Shown: positions 1 to 7,711, counted from the stretch's first letter. The stretch is 30,815 nucleotides of DNA from Caryophanales bacterium UBA7278 (GCA_002472275.1 DKRQ01000009.1:1-30815), one strand, 5' to 3'. The notes: a model not told the origin generated them from the letters alone. A program made the numbers and translations.

Positions 1-1
1 G

Positions 2-1102
2 AAGGAGACCTACAAATGCCCCGATTGCAACAAGAGGGACAACAGGGTCTACTGCCCGGCCTCCGAGGAGGCGTTCCCGGGGACGCCGCTGACGCCGTCG
101 CTCGCGGCCTACCTCGCCTACCACAAGTACGAGCTGGGCGTCCCGTTCCACCACCTCGAGAGGCATTTCTCCAACACGCTCGGGATCCCGCTGTCGAAGC
201 AGACGATGGCCGGTTGGATGGCGATGGCCGCGGAGAGGCTGAGGCCCGTCTACGAACGGATGAGATCGGACCTCCTGGCCACGCCGGCGAAGGTCATCCA
301 CGCCGACGAGACGACGCTGACGCTGTCGAAAAGGGCCGATCCCGCGCGGAAAAAATCCTACGTGTTCGTCTATGCGTCGAGCTTCTACGACGAGAGGCAG
401 ATACACGTGTACGAGTTCAACGAGACCAGGGAGATAGACCCCGAATCGAGCTTCCTGAGGGATTTCGAGGGATGGGTCGAATGCGACGACTACGCCGGCT
501 ACGACAGGCTGAGGAAATCAAGGCCCAAGGTAAGGCTCCAGAGGTGCTGGGCCCACGCCAGGAGGAAGTTCGCCGACATCGTCAAGGGATTGCCCCGGAA
601 GGCGAGGCCGAAATCCGTCGCTTTCGCCGTGATGTCCGAGATGGACTCGCTCTTCGAAATCGAGGGGAGGGCGCACGAGGAAAAGGCCTTCGGACGGGCC
701 CTCATCGAGCTCAGGGAACGCGAGGAGAAGCCCATAATCGACCGGATAAAGGCCCTCGTTTTCGGCACGGAGGCGAAGAGGGGAAGCGCCCTCGAAGGCG
801 CGCTGAACTACGTGAGGAAGGTATGGGACGACCTCCTTCCGTACCTTTCCGAGCCCTACCTCGAGCTCTCGAACAACCTGGCCGAGAGGTGCGTCAAGCC
901 CTTCGTCGTGGCCAGGAAGGTTTTCCAGACCTCGGGCAGCGAGGCCGGCGCCAGGCACACGGTCGCGCTGTTCTCGATAATCCGCACGGCGATCATCAAC
1001 GGGCTGGACCCATACCGTTACCTCGAGTACGCCTTGGAGAACGTCGGGAGGAAGCAGATCGAGGACATCCTTCCGTATTCGAAAAACCTCAAACTCGATT
1101 GA
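2..1102 (+). CDS. IS66 family transposase (TnpC), 5' end outside the window
   Basis: DDE transposase of the IS66 family, which cuts and joins the element's ends. The reading frame is open from base 2, so the true start is upstream and 366 residues are visible. The visible part opens with a zinc-finger-like stretch (YKCPDCN at residues 4-10). This is followed by the transposase core with the first catalytic Asp in HADETT (visible residue 102), the second in ECDDYAGY, and the Glu in NNLAER near the C-terminus. The C-terminal block AALFS/TAIINGLDPYRYLEY-like (RTAIINGLDPYRYLEYAL) is the usual IS66 tail domain. No frameshift or internal stop is seen, so it may be active. A long ORF in another frame from base 16 is an Arg-rich shadow. 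Confidence 0.93.
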   Translation, partial: KETYKCPDCNKRDNRVYCPASEEAFPGTPLTPSLAAYLAYHKYELGVPFHHLERHFSNTLGIPLSKQTMAGWMAMAAERLRPVYERMRSDLLATPAKVIHADETTLTLSKRADPARKKSYVFVYASSFYDERQIHVYEFNETREIDPESSFLRDFEGWVECDDYAGYDRLRKSRPKVRLQRCWAHARRKFADIVKGLPRKARPKSVAFAVMSEMDSLFEIEGRAHEEKAFGRALIELREREEKPIIDRIKALVFGTEAKRGSALEGALNYVRKVWDDLLPYLSEPYLELSNNLAERCVKPFVVARKVFQTSGSEAGARHTVALFSIIRTAIINGLDPYRYLEYALENVGRKQIEDILPYSKNLKLD

Positions 1103-1132
1103 GATTCCGATAGTTTCCGATTCCTCGGAATC
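1103..1132. repeat. Nested inverted repeat just after the transposase stop
   Basis: GATTCCGA (1103-1110) and TCGGAATC (1125-1132) are perfect inverted copies. An inner TTCCGA/TCGGAA hairpin (1115-1120 with 1125-1130, loop TTCC) can form instead. No T-tract follows, so this is not a standard terminator. It may be a transposase-related or RNA-stabilising element of the IS tail. Confidence 0.5.
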
Positions 1133-1141
1133 CAACCGATG

Positions 1142-1161
1142 TGCCCTTAAATGGGCATTTT
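1142..1161 (+). terminator. Weak terminator-like hairpin in the IS tail
   Basis: TGCCC / GGGCA arms with a six-base loop TTAAAT, followed by TTTT. It is correctly placed to end the transposase transcript. The stem is only five pairs, so this is tentative. Confidence 0.35.
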
Positions 1162-1296
1162 CAATGCAGGGGGTGTTATTTGGCGACGTTTACGATATTT
1201 CAGTATTATCCAATCGGAAAAAGAATAGAAAGAAAAAACGAACGATAAAAAACACTTTCGCTAAATATGTCTCTCTAAATTGGCAAATTGTCTCTA

Positions 1297-2940
1297 TTAG
1301 AGGACTTGGATCCTTCCTTCGGTGGAAGAGTATTTCTCGGAGAGGTTTCCTTTTAAGACATTGGTGATGTAATCCACGATCACCTGGAAGTCGACGCGGA
1401 CAGGCGCCTCGATTTCGGGGTCGTCCATGAACATGTTCGCCCCGTTGCCACCCTCGATGAGGATGTAGTTATTCGCCGCGACTTTATAGGTCTTCGCGGG
1501 ATCGATGTCGACGTAAGCCCCGTCTACGAGAACCTGGACGTTTTTGACTCTTCTTGGCCCTTCGATCTTAACGAAGTTGCCAGCTTTGTCGACGATGACC
1601 GGGGTCGGAATTGATGTATCAATCGTGTAACGCAAGCCAGAAACCTGCGCAAAACCCCCGAATTCCCCGTTAGGATGCCCGTCTTTTTGGTAGTCCTTCG
1701 CGGTGGCTTGACTGCAGTGCTCGAGATAATCGAGGATATCGCTGCCGGAGACTTCCTTAAGCACGATGTAATTGCCGAATGGGTTCACATCAAAGACCTG
1801 GCCATAGGTGATGTCGCCCGAAGGCAAATCGGTGCGGATCCCCCCGCCATTGACGAAGCCGATGTCGGCCCCCGTGATGAGTCGGCAGGAATCGGCGGTG
1901 AGGTTGCCGATCGCGGTCTCACGGCTTCTGACCATGCGGATGCCATTAGGGTCATAGATGCTTAGGGCCAAATCGGTATGGGCCACTACCCTATCGGCGG
2001 TGGCCTTGGTCTTGCTTAGCTCGGCGTCGACGACGTCCTGAACCCCTTTGTCACGGGTCGAGTAATCGGAGATGAATTCGGTGGTTATGCTTCCGTCTTT
2101 ATGGATCACGAGCTTGCCGAATTCGTTTAGCTTATAGCCCGCGTCGCACAAAGGGATGTCCTTGCCTTCTTTGTTTTTCACTTTCTCCCATTGCACGTCG
2201 TAATGGGAATGGCCATCCATCACGGCGAGGTAGCCGCTTGTGTTAGCGATGATGTCCCTAGAGCTCCAGGGACGGGCCGCGTCGTCGTTGCCCGCGTGAG
2301 TGAGCAAAACCGTGTAGTTGGCCTCTTTGTTGCAAAGGTCGATTGTGTCCTGAATCTTCTTGTAATAGGCTTCCTCGTTCTCGTTATGGAAGGAATAGAC
2401 GGTTTTGCCATCTTCTTTGAAGATAGATGGGGTCGCGTCGGTCAGCGATTCCGGGGTGGTGACCCCCACGATCCCGATTTTTAGACCCCCGTATTGCTTG
2501 ATCGTATAGGGCTTCACCTTGGCGAGCTTGTTCGTCTTGCTGCCGATGTATTCGAGGTTGCAGGAAACGACTTCCGCTTTTAGGCCATTGATGACTTCCC
2601 CTAACGCATCCATGCCGTAGTCGAACTCGTGGTTGCCGATCGTGACGACCTCGTAGTCCACCTCGTTCATGATCTTGACGATGCTTTCCCCATGGGAGAA
2701 GGCGCCGATGACGTCGCCTTGGATGTAATCGCCCGCGTCCAAAAGGGAGACGTATTTGTATTCTTTTTGCATCTCCTTCTTATAAGAAGCAAGCGCGGAA
2801 TAGCCTAGTTTGTCGTTGACCCCGCAATGGACGTCGGTCGTATATAGAAGCACCACGTCGTCGCTTCTTTTATCACCTCCGCAAGCGCATAGGGAAAGGG
2901 CGAGGAAGGCGACGCCGAGGAAACGAATCGATTTTTTCAT
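1297..2940 (-). CDS. 5'-nucleotidase / 2',3'-cyclic phosphodiesterase lipoprotein (UshA/YfkN type)
   Basis: Exported metallophosphoesterase that removes phosphate from nucleotides outside the cell. The N-terminus is a lipoprotein signal (hydrophobic run, lipobox LSLC, lipidated Cys18). The calcineurin-like metal sites follow: DxH at Asp36/His38, AGD at Asp71, GNHEFD at Asn103/His104, a HAGND His near 216 and GHSH near 243. The C-terminal 5'-nucleotidase substrate domain is recognisable from GNLTADSCR, FVNGGGIRTDLPSG and NPFGN. At 547 residues it is full length. The start has a modest AAGG site nine bases upstream. The next gene on the same strand also encodes a lipoprotein phosphatase, consistent with phosphate or nucleoside scavenging. 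Exact substrate (UMP/AMP versus cyclic nucleotides) cannot be told from sequence. Confidence 0.93.
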   Translation of the reverse strand: MKKSIRFLGVAFLALSLCACGGDKRSDDVVLLYTTDVHCGVNDKLGYSALASYKKEMQKEYKYVSLLDAGDYIQGDVIGAFSHGESIVKIMNEVDYEVVTIGNHEFDYGMDALGEVINGLKAEVVSCNLEYIGSKTNKLAKVKPYTIKQYGGLKIGIVGVTTPESLTDATPSIFKEDGKTVYSFHNENEEAYYKKIQDTIDLCNKEANYTVLLTHAGNDDAARPWSSRDIIANTSGYLAVMDGHSHYDVQWEKVKNKEGKDIPLCDAGYKLNEFGKLVIHKDGSITTEFISDYSTRDKGVQDVVDAELSKTKATADRVVAHTDLALSIYDPNGIRMVRSRETAIGNLTADSCRLITGADIGFVNGGGIRTDLPSGDITYGQVFDVNPFGNYIVLKEVSGSDILDYLEHCSQATAKDYQKDGHPNGEFGGFAQVSGLRYTIDTSIPTPVIVDKAGNFVKIEGPRRVKNVQVLVDGAYVDIDPAKTYKVAANNYILIEGGNGANMFMDDPEIEAPVRVDFQVIVDYITNVLKGNLSEKYSSTEGRIQVL

Positions 2941-2961
2941 GGATATAAACCTTATTAGATA

Positions 2962-2970
2962 AATATAGCA
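2962..2970 (-). promoter_or_regulatory. Extended -10 element for the 5'-nucleotidase gene
   Basis: On the minus strand the sequence reads TGCTATATT, an extended -10 (TGnTATATT), leaving a short leader of about 15 bases with an AAGG ribosome site. No convincing -35 is visible. It lies directly after the terminator of the upstream gene, as expected for a new transcription unit. Confidence 0.45.
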
Positions 2971-2979
2971 CCCTAGGTA

Positions 2980-3007
2980 AGGAAAGGCCCAAGGTTACCC
3001 TTGAGCC
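2980..3007 (-). terminator. Intrinsic terminator after the HAD phosphatase lipoprotein gene
   Basis: Minus-strand RNA forms a nine-pair stem (GGCTCAAGG with CCTTGGGCC, one G-U pair) closed by a GTAA loop, followed by TTTCCTT. It starts six bases after the stop codon of the upstream gene and separates it from the nucleotidase gene. Confidence 0.75.
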
Positions 3008-3013
3008 AATTCT

Positions 3014-4057
3014 TTACGCGTTCCAGGGGAAGGCAACCTTCTGCACCCCATCGCCATAGATCGTCTTGAAGTCGTTCTTCATGGAGATGACGTTGTAGTT
3101 GGATTTCGTCCAAAGCTCTTTCTTCTGAGCAGCCTTGGCGGGATCGGCATGGTCCCTATCGCTATCGTCGGCGATCAACATGAAGGCCGCCGTTTTGTAT
3201 TGCTTGTTGGACATGCAGTAGTTGTGCATCGCGCAATCGCCGTCGGAGTTTCCAAAGGAAAGGACGGGGATTTTGCCGATGTCATGGTTGATCTGCTGGA
3301 CCTTGTTGAGCTTGAGGTTTTTGATGATGAGCTCGTTGGTGCGGACGACCTTCTCATCGACGGAGAGGGTGTAGTCCACTCCCCTGGCGTCGCCTTGGTC
3401 GACGCCCTTGAGGGCGACGTCCATGCCGATGACCCTTTGCGGGGCGATGCCTATGGAATCCACCAGGGCACGGCAGATAAAACGGTCGGAGCCGGAGACG
3501 ACGTAGTAGGTGAAGTCGTTGTCCTTAAGGTAATCGAAGACCTCGAGCATCGGCTTATAGAAACTGGTCGCATAGGTCATTCCTGTGAAGCCATAAGGGG
3601 TCTTCTTGGCGTAATCCTTCACGTATTTGTCGAACTCGGCAACGGTCATGCCAGAGTAAGCTTCCGCGGCGGCGCGGGCATGGACCATCGCGAAGTCGTC
3701 GGGGAGTTTCGCGCCGGTGCGGACGTGATCGCGGATCGCCTGGGCGGCCGCCTTGACCTCCTCGGTCGCTTTGTCCTTATAGTCGGGGTCATCTAGGCCA
3801 CGGTATTCGAGCATGTTGTATTCGAAGTAGGTCGGGTAAAGCTCACCGACGAAGGTGCCGTCCATGTCAAAGGTCGCGATGCGGTCCTCAACCGGGATGA
3901 AATCCTTCGAATTCTTGTCGGTGACGTTTTTGACGTATGCCTTGAGGGTAGTGAGGGCGTCGCACTCGTTCCACAAGGTGAAATACTGTTTCTGGGTGCC
4001 GCAGCCGATGAGGGAAAGGGCGAACGGAGCCAGTAGGATAATCATTCTCTTTTTCAT
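3014..4057 (-). CDS. HAD-family phosphatase lipoprotein
   Basis: Secreted, membrane-anchored phosphatase of the haloacid dehalogenase superfamily. The lipoprotein signal ends in SLIGC with lipidated Cys19. HAD motif I is DMDGT (nucleophile Asp64, acid/base Asp66), motif II the Ser in YYVVSGSDRF, and motif IV the acidic pair in SFGNSDGDCAM. A large cap insertion lies between motifs I and II, as in phosphoserine-phosphatase-like HADs. Length is 347 residues. A strong Shine-Dalgarno (AAGGAGG) lies eight bases before ATG. The neighbouring gene is another lipoprotein phosphatase, so external phosphomonoester hydrolysis is the likely role. The substrate is unknown. Being a lipoprotein is uncommon for this superfamily, which is mostly cytosolic. 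Confidence 0.88.
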   Translation of the reverse strand: MKKRMIILLAPFALSLIGCGTQKQYFTLWNECDALTTLKAYVKNVTDKNSKDFIPVEDRIATFDMDGTFVGELYPTYFEYNMLEYRGLDDPDYKDKATEEVKAAAQAIRDHVRTGAKLPDDFAMVHARAAAEAYSGMTVAEFDKYVKDYAKKTPYGFTGMTYATSFYKPMLEVFDYLKDNDFTYYVVSGSDRFICRALVDSIGIAPQRVIGMDVALKGVDQGDARGVDYTLSVDEKVVRTNELIIKNLKLNKVQQINHDIGKIPVLSFGNSDGDCAMHNYCMSNKQYKTAAFMLIADDSDRDHADPAKAAQKKELWTKSNYNVISMKNDFKTIYGDGVQKVAFPWNA

Positions 4058-4091
4058 CTTTTTTCCTCCTTAGGGGATGAAAACAACGCGT

Positions 4092-4100
4092 ATTTTATCA
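4092..4100 (-). promoter_or_regulatory. Extended -10 element for the HAD lipoprotein gene
   Basis: The minus strand reads TGATAAAAT, an extended -10 about 35 bases before the start codon. No good -35 is visible at 16-18 bases upstream. Confidence 0.4.
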
Positions 4101-4116
4101 TAAGAGTCAGTAGATT

Positions 4117-4133
4117 CCATAGGTATCCTATGG
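4117..4133 (-). terminator. Perfect 7 bp hairpin after the NERD gene (terminator or operator)
   Basis: CCATAGG-TAT-CCTATGG is a perfect inverted repeat three bases after the NERD gene's stop. The T-tract that should follow on the minus strand is poor (AATCTACT), so it is either a weak terminator or a binding site near the promoter of the next gene. Confidence 0.4.
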
Positions 4134-4136
4134 AGA

Positions 4137-4811
4137 TTAACGGAGCTTGAAATGAAAACGGCAATTGCTGCATCGGAAAAGGTCGCCTTGGGCGATGATT
4201 TTGCCACCGCACCAAGGGCAAAGCCGCTTCTCTATGGCATAGGCCATCTCCGCTTCCTTTTCTTTCCTAACTTCCTTCATGACGCGGATGTTCTCGACGT
4301 GCTCGGAAAGGGAGACGTCCACGCTTTCCCTTTCGATGGCGGCTTTGATTTTGTCCATCGTCAAAGGCGAGAACTCATGGTCATAAGGCACGCATTCGAT
4401 GAAGAAAAGGAGGTCCTTTAGGTTGATGACGTTCTCATCGGGAAGGTAAGGCGCGTTGTTTTTGACGTAGACCACCACGGGGATGGGTTTGATCTGACCC
4501 TTGAGCGCCCTATATAGGGCGATCTCATGCGACTTGTTCTGTAAGAGGGGACTAGTGATCCTGATCCTCTGGCCGTGAAGAGACTTGAACCATCTCCCCT
4601 CCTCGTCATAGACGATTTCGCCATAGTAGTTCTTGGTCTCGATCACGAAGACCCCATGGGGATGGATTAGGATGTGGTCGATTTGGTGGGACATCCCCGA
4701 TTTGGAGTTCACCAAGGTGACGTTATTCAAAAGATGGTGGTAGACCTCTATCTTGGAAAGCTCCTCGATGACGAGGTTCTCCCCCTTCGCTCCCCTGCTG
4801 GCTTTCGACAT
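4137..4811 (-). CDS. NERD-domain protein with C-terminal zinc ribbon
   Basis: Predicted nuclease-related (NERD) protein of 224 residues. The NERD domain starts at once (ASRGAKGENLVIEEL) and carries its core motif QIDHILIHPHGVFVIETKN, resembling the D...E-x-K pattern of restriction-endonuclease-like folds. A charged helical stretch follows. The C-terminus is a zinc ribbon with CPWC and CSNC pairs, as in topoisomerase-type zinc fingers. I chose ATG at 4811 because the frame upstream runs into the neighbouring terminator and gives Ser/Arg-rich shadow sequence. No Shine-Dalgarno precedes this ATG, but an extended -10 ends six bases before it, so the mRNA may be leaderless. Function in the cell is unknown; DNA processing is a guess from the fold. 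Confidence 0.85.
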   Translation of the reverse strand: MSKASRGAKGENLVIEELSKIEVYHHLLNNVTLVNSKSGMSHQIDHILIHPHGVFVIETKNYYGEIVYDEEGRWFKSLHGQRIRITSPLLQNKSHEIALYRALKGQIKPIPVVVYVKNNAPYLPDENVINLKDLLFFIECVPYDHEFSPLTMDKIKAAIERESVDVSLSEHVENIRVMKEVRKEKEAEMAYAIEKRLCPWCGGKIIAQGDLFRCSNCRFHFKLR

Positions 4812-4817
4812 GAGCCA

Positions 4818-4826
4818 ATAATAGCA
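4818..4826 (-). promoter_or_regulatory. Extended -10 for the NERD gene, compatible with a leaderless mRNA
   Basis: The minus strand reads TGCTATTAT (TGn plus -10 hexamer) with only six bases, TGGCTC, before ATG. Transcription would start at or next to the start codon. Confidence 0.5.
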
Positions 4827-4835
4827 AATGGGCGA

Positions 4836-4862
4836 AGAAAAAGGGCCGAGATCACTCGACCC
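4836..4862 (-). terminator. Intrinsic terminator of the HAD / unknown / small membrane protein operon
   Basis: Minus-strand RNA forms an eight-pair stem (GGGTCGAG with CTCGGCCC, loop TGAT) followed by TTTTTC. It lies 13 bases past the last stop codon of the operon. Confidence 0.85.
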
Positions 4863-4875
4863 TTTCGTTTCAATC

Positions 4876-5256
4876 TTATTGCTCGGAGACGGTCTTCTCT
4901 TCGCTAGGGGCTTCCGCAGGAAGCGGCTCGGCCTCGATCGCAAGACGCTGGGCCCTGCGCTGGGCACGCTCGGTGTCCCTATCGCCTTCGCGGGCGGAGA
5001 CGGTCAGCACGATCGCGGAGAGCACCGCGGCCGCGACGACCAGGATGATGCCCCAGAAGCGGTAGCCTAGGCCCGACCAATTGCTTAGCCATGCCTTCTC
5101 GGAGATGATGACCCAGTTATCGGAGGCCTTCACGGGGAGATGGTCCCCCACGATGCCGAACACGATGAAAACCAAGCCAACCAAACCGATAAATCCGGTG
5201 ATGGCATAGAAGACGATTTCCCTCGTTTTCAGGATTTTCTTTTTACGTTCGGCCAT
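4876..5256 (-). CDS. Small membrane protein with two TM segments, unknown function
   Basis: 126 residues and not assigned to a family. A short basic N-terminus (AERKKKILKTR) precedes TM1 (roughly residues 14-37). A loop of about 30 residues follows, then TM2 (roughly 67-87) and a charged, Glu-rich cytoplasmic tail rich in Arg and Ala. Under the positive-inside rule both ends are cytoplasmic. Shine-Dalgarno GAGGTG lies seven bases before ATG. It starts 15 bases after the preceding helical protein gene and ends the operon, so the two unknown proteins may act together at the membrane. Confidence 0.75.
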   Translation of the reverse strand: MAERKKKILKTREIVFYAITGFIGLVGLVFIVFGIVGDHLPVKASDNWVIISEKAWLSNWSGLGYRFWGIILVVAAAVLSAIVLTVSAREGDRDTERAQRRAQRLAIEAEPLPAEAPSEEKTVSEQ

Positions 5257-5271
5257 GTGCTTTCACCTCGA

Positions 5272-6174
5272 TTAGGCTTTCTTGTCCTCGGTGGGGATGT
5301 CGTTGGCGGAGCCGGCGGCGACGGGGGTTTCGCCCCTGGCCCTGGCCTCGTCATCGGCCTTGACCTGATCAAGCAAAGCTTGGATGGTCGGTCCGTAGAT
5401 GGCGCGGAAGGCGGCTTCGGCGTCGCGGACGTAGAGGGAAATGGTCTCGGCGGTCTCACGGGTGACGTCGGGGAACCTCTTCCCAGCGGGGAGGTCGCGA
5501 CGGCCGGTCATGTTCTCCATGAGGGCGACGATCTTGTCCTCCATGTTCTTGTAGACTTGGTTGGTGACTTTGGCGTTGCTACGCACGAAGTTGATGTTTT
5601 GGATGACCGTGGAGATGTCCTGGCCGATGAAATTGGAGGCCGGGGTCTCCTTGCCTTCGGCTTCGCGCCTGGCTTGGTTATATTCCTCGAACAGTTTGTT
5701 GAGGTCGCTGACCAAGGTCATGAAGGCGACGCCGCGATACATGGCTTCCTCGGCCATGAAGCACTTCTCGACGTCGGCGACGTCAAGGTTCTTCTGATGG
5801 CCGTCGTTAAGGACGCCCTGGATCATGTTGGTGATGTTCTCGTGGATGGGGAGGACGTACTTATAGATGGCTAGATGCTGGTTGTGGTCGACCCTCACGC
5901 CGTCGTCGGCAAGTTTGAGGATGGTCGATTCGTCGCCATAAACCTCCGCGTAGAAATCGCGGATGAGCTTTTCGAGCTTCTCGCCGTTCTCGCCGGAACG
6001 GTCGATGATGTCCTTAAGCGGGGTGTGCTGGTCGACTTCGACGATGACGGAACGCTTCTTTTCGGAGAAAAGGCGCGCATCATAGCTGTCTTTGCGGAGG
6101 CAATACTCAAGGGTATCCCTCACGGCGACGTTGTAATGGATTAAGGTTGTTACGACTTCGCTGATCTGATTCAT
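5272..6174 (-). CDS. Unrecognised all-helical cytoplasmic protein
   Basis: 300 residues, with no signal peptide and no TM segment. Sequence is amphipathic and helical throughout, with a charged, disordered-looking tail (ADDEARARGETP onward). I do not recognise a family or catalytic motif. The ATG at 6174 begins MNQISEVVTTL and is preferred over an earlier one that would run 63 bases into the upstream gene. It starts eight bases after the stop of the upstream Cof-type phosphatase, with an AAGAAGAG stretch as a weak ribosome site. It is followed closely by a two-TM protein gene and shares its terminator, so all three form an operon. Codon use matches the neighbours. Confidence 0.8.
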   Translation of the reverse strand: MNQISEVVTTLIHYNVAVRDTLEYCLRKDSYDARLFSEKKRSVIVEVDQHTPLKDIIDRSGENGEKLEKLIRDFYAEVYGDESTILKLADDGVRVDHNQHLAIYKYVLPIHENITNMIQGVLNDGHQKNLDVADVEKCFMAEEAMYRGVAFMTLVSDLNKLFEEYNQARREAEGKETPASNFIGQDISTVIQNINFVRSNAKVTNQVYKNMEDKIVALMENMTGRRDLPAGKRFPDVTRETAETISLYVRDAEAAFRAIYGPTIQALLDQVKADDEARARGETPVAAGSANDIPTEDKKA

Positions 6175-6181
6175 GTTTCGA

Positions 6182-7048
6182 TTACTCTTCTTTCTCGGTT
6201 TTCTTGCTATCCACCGATGGGTATAGCTTGGACTCAAGTTCGTAGACCCTCGAGACGACGTTCTTCGCCTTGGCCCTCACGGACTCCGGCGCATGGTCCA
6301 TGCAGTAGGAGTTCTCATAGAAGGCCTCGAACATCGAGACGTCGTTGCCCGAATCGCCGACAACCATGACATTATCGTGACTTATGCCGAGGTAATCAAG
6401 ATAAAAAGCGACGCCGGCTCCCTTGGAGCACCCTTTAGGGGTGATTTCGATAAATTGGTCGAGCCACATGAACTCGAATTCCGGGTATTTGCGGCGCAGA
6501 TCGTCGGTGATCTTCTCGGCGAGCCTCTTCTTCTTGGCCGTAAGGCCGATCAAAACCATGAGTTTGTGGGCGCCGCCCTTCTCGATGGCACCATAGAAGA
6601 AATGGTCACTGCGGATGACCGGCTCGCGGTAGACCCCCTGCACCGATTGGTAGAGGAAGTAGACGAAATTGGTCCAATGGCTGACCTTGGTCTTGGTCAT
6701 GATCAAAGGCGCTTCCCTGGTGGTGAGTAGCATCAGCGGCGGGTCGTAATGATCACGGAGATCGGCGATGAGCCTCTTGAGGCTAGTGACCTCGAAGGCC
6801 TTGTCGAAGATCTTCTTGCCATCGCAGAAGACAAATGTGCCGTCGCATCCGACGAAGTCGACGGGGAAATCGAGTTTCTCCTTCATCTTCGCGTAGAACT
6901 GCTCGGAACGGGAGGAGGAAATCAAAATCCTGCCCCCGGACTCGGAGAAGCGCTTCAAAAAGGCGCGGTTCTTCTTATCCACCATCGATAGCCTCTTCTT
7001 AGGATAGAAGAGGGTCCCGTCCAAATCGGTCGCGATCACTTTGGCCAT
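6182..7048 (-). CDS. Cof-type HAD-superfamily phosphatase
   Basis: Cytosolic sugar-phosphate or cofactor phosphatase of the Cof/YidA group (HAD IIB), 288 residues. Motif I is ATDLDGTLF with nucleophile Asp8 and acid/base Asp10. Motif II is the Ser in ILISSSRSE. Motif III includes the Lys in CSKGAGVAF. Motif IV is VVGDSGNDVSMF. The C2-type cap lies between motifs II and III. It is the first gene of a three-gene operon. The ATG is preceded by CACGCAT with no Shine-Dalgarno, and a TATAGT box lies 11 bases upstream. Substrate cannot be predicted. Confidence 0.9.
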   Translation of the reverse strand: MAKVIATDLDGTLFYPKKRLSMVDKKNRAFLKRFSESGGRILISSSRSEQFYAKMKEKLDFPVDFVGCDGTFVFCDGKKIFDKAFEVTSLKRLIADLRDHYDPPLMLLTTREAPLIMTKTKVSHWTNFVYFLYQSVQGVYREPVIRSDHFFYGAIEKGGAHKLMVLIGLTAKKKRLAEKITDDLRRKYPEFEFMWLDQFIEITPKGCSKGAGVAFYLDYLGISHDNVMVVGDSGNDVSMFEAFYENSYCMDHAPESVRAKAKNVVSRVYELESKLYPSVDSKKTEKEE

Positions 7049-7059
7049 ATGCGTGTATT

Positions 7060-7065
7060 ACTATA
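7060..7065 (-). promoter_or_regulatory. -10 box close to the Cof-type phosphatase start
   Basis: TATAGT on the minus strand lies 11 bases before ATG, so the leader would be only about four bases. No recognisable -35 is present, and there is no Shine-Dalgarno in the gap. Confidence 0.35.
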
Positions 7066-7091
7066 CCCGTTCCTGGCCCCGCGTAGGTAAG

Positions 7092-7117
7092 AAAAAAGGG
7101 CGGCAATGACGCCGCCC
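7092..7117 (-). terminator. Intrinsic terminator of hpf
   Basis: Minus-strand RNA forms GGGCGGC / GCCGCCC (seven GC pairs, loop GTCATT) followed by TTTTTT, about 20 bases after the hpf stop. Confidence 0.92.
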
Positions 7118-7136
7118 CCCCAAAGTTTGTCTCGCT

Positions 7137-7679
7137 TTATTTGAGCTTGTTCTCGGCCTGGATGACGCCATAGCCGCCGTCGAGCCTCTTATAGGCAACG
7201 GCGATCTGATCGTCATCGGAGTCGAGATAGAGGAAGAAACTATGACCGAGGGCCTCCATGCGGGTGATGGCCTCATCGATGGTCATGGGTTCTAGGTAGA
7301 TGCTCTTGGTGCGGACGATTTCGTCGTCGCTTTCCTCGCCCTCGATGTTCTCCAAGGCAAGGTATTTCCCAAGCGATTCGCTCTCGGCGGAGCGGTCCAT
7401 CCTCGTCTTGAGTTTCCTCATCTGACCGGCGAGTTTGTCGACGGCCAGGTCGACGGCCGCGTAGAGGTCATCGTTCTTGACCTCGGTGCGGAAGTCCATT
7501 TGTTTGGTGAAGATGGTGATCTCCACCTTCGCCCCTACTTTGTAGGAACGAACGACGGCACGGCAAAGCACTTCGTCGGTGATGACGAAATACTTGTCCA
7601 TGCGAGCAAGCTTCTTCTCGATTTCATTCCGAATAGAATCGGTGACCTCGATGTTCTTGCCGATGATTTGGTATTTCAT
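7137..7679 (-). CDS. hpf: Ribosome hibernation promoting factor, long form
   Basis: Binds the 30S subunit and drives dimerisation of idle ribosomes into 100S particles. The N-terminal RaiA/YfiA domain spans about residues 1-100 (MKYQIIGKNIEVTDSIR, Lys-rich helices, LYAAVDLAVDKL). A variable acidic linker follows. The C-terminal dimerisation domain spans about 120-178 (SIYLEPMTIDEAITRMEALGHSFFLYLD, then IAVAYKRLDGGYGVIQ). 180 residues is the usual long-HPF length, which fits Bacillota. A strong GAGGAGGGG site lies just upstream. It is monocistronic, bounded by its own promoter and terminator. Confidence 0.97.
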   Translation of the reverse strand: MKYQIIGKNIEVTDSIRNEIEKKLARMDKYFVITDEVLCRAVVRSYKVGAKVEITIFTKQMDFRTEVKNDDLYAAVDLAVDKLAGQMRKLKTRMDRSAESESLGKYLALENIEGEESDDEIVRTKSIYLEPMTIDEAITRMEALGHSFFLYLDSDDDQIAVAYKRLDGGYGVIQAENKLK

Positions 7680-7711
7680 ATAATCTGCCCCTCCTCAGGG
7701 CCTACACCCAT

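Larger units (their letters stand above)
1..1193 (+). mobile_element. IS66-family insertion element, 3' part
   Basis: Contains the C-terminal two thirds or more of an IS66-type DDE transposase followed by about 90 bases of non-coding tail. I place the right end near 1193 because the plus strand there reads GGCGACGTTTAC. Its complement begins GTAAACGTCGCC, and IS66 elements typically end in GTAA-type inverted repeats. Base composition also drops sharply to AT-rich after this point. The left end, tnpA/tnpB and the matching inverted repeat lie outside the window, so the right boundary is an inference. The 8 bp target duplication typical of the family cannot be checked. Confidence 0.6.

Noticed and set aside
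16..1113. 365-residue ORF overlapping the transposase in another frame
   Set aside because: Arg/Gly/Pro-rich with no domain; it is the shadow of the GC-rich IS66 transposase frame, which carries the DDE motifs.
1164..1367. 67-codon plus-strand ORF after the transposase
   Set aside because: Runs from the IS tail into the 3' end of the nucleotidase gene on the other strand; Lys-rich only because of A-rich DNA, no ribosome site.
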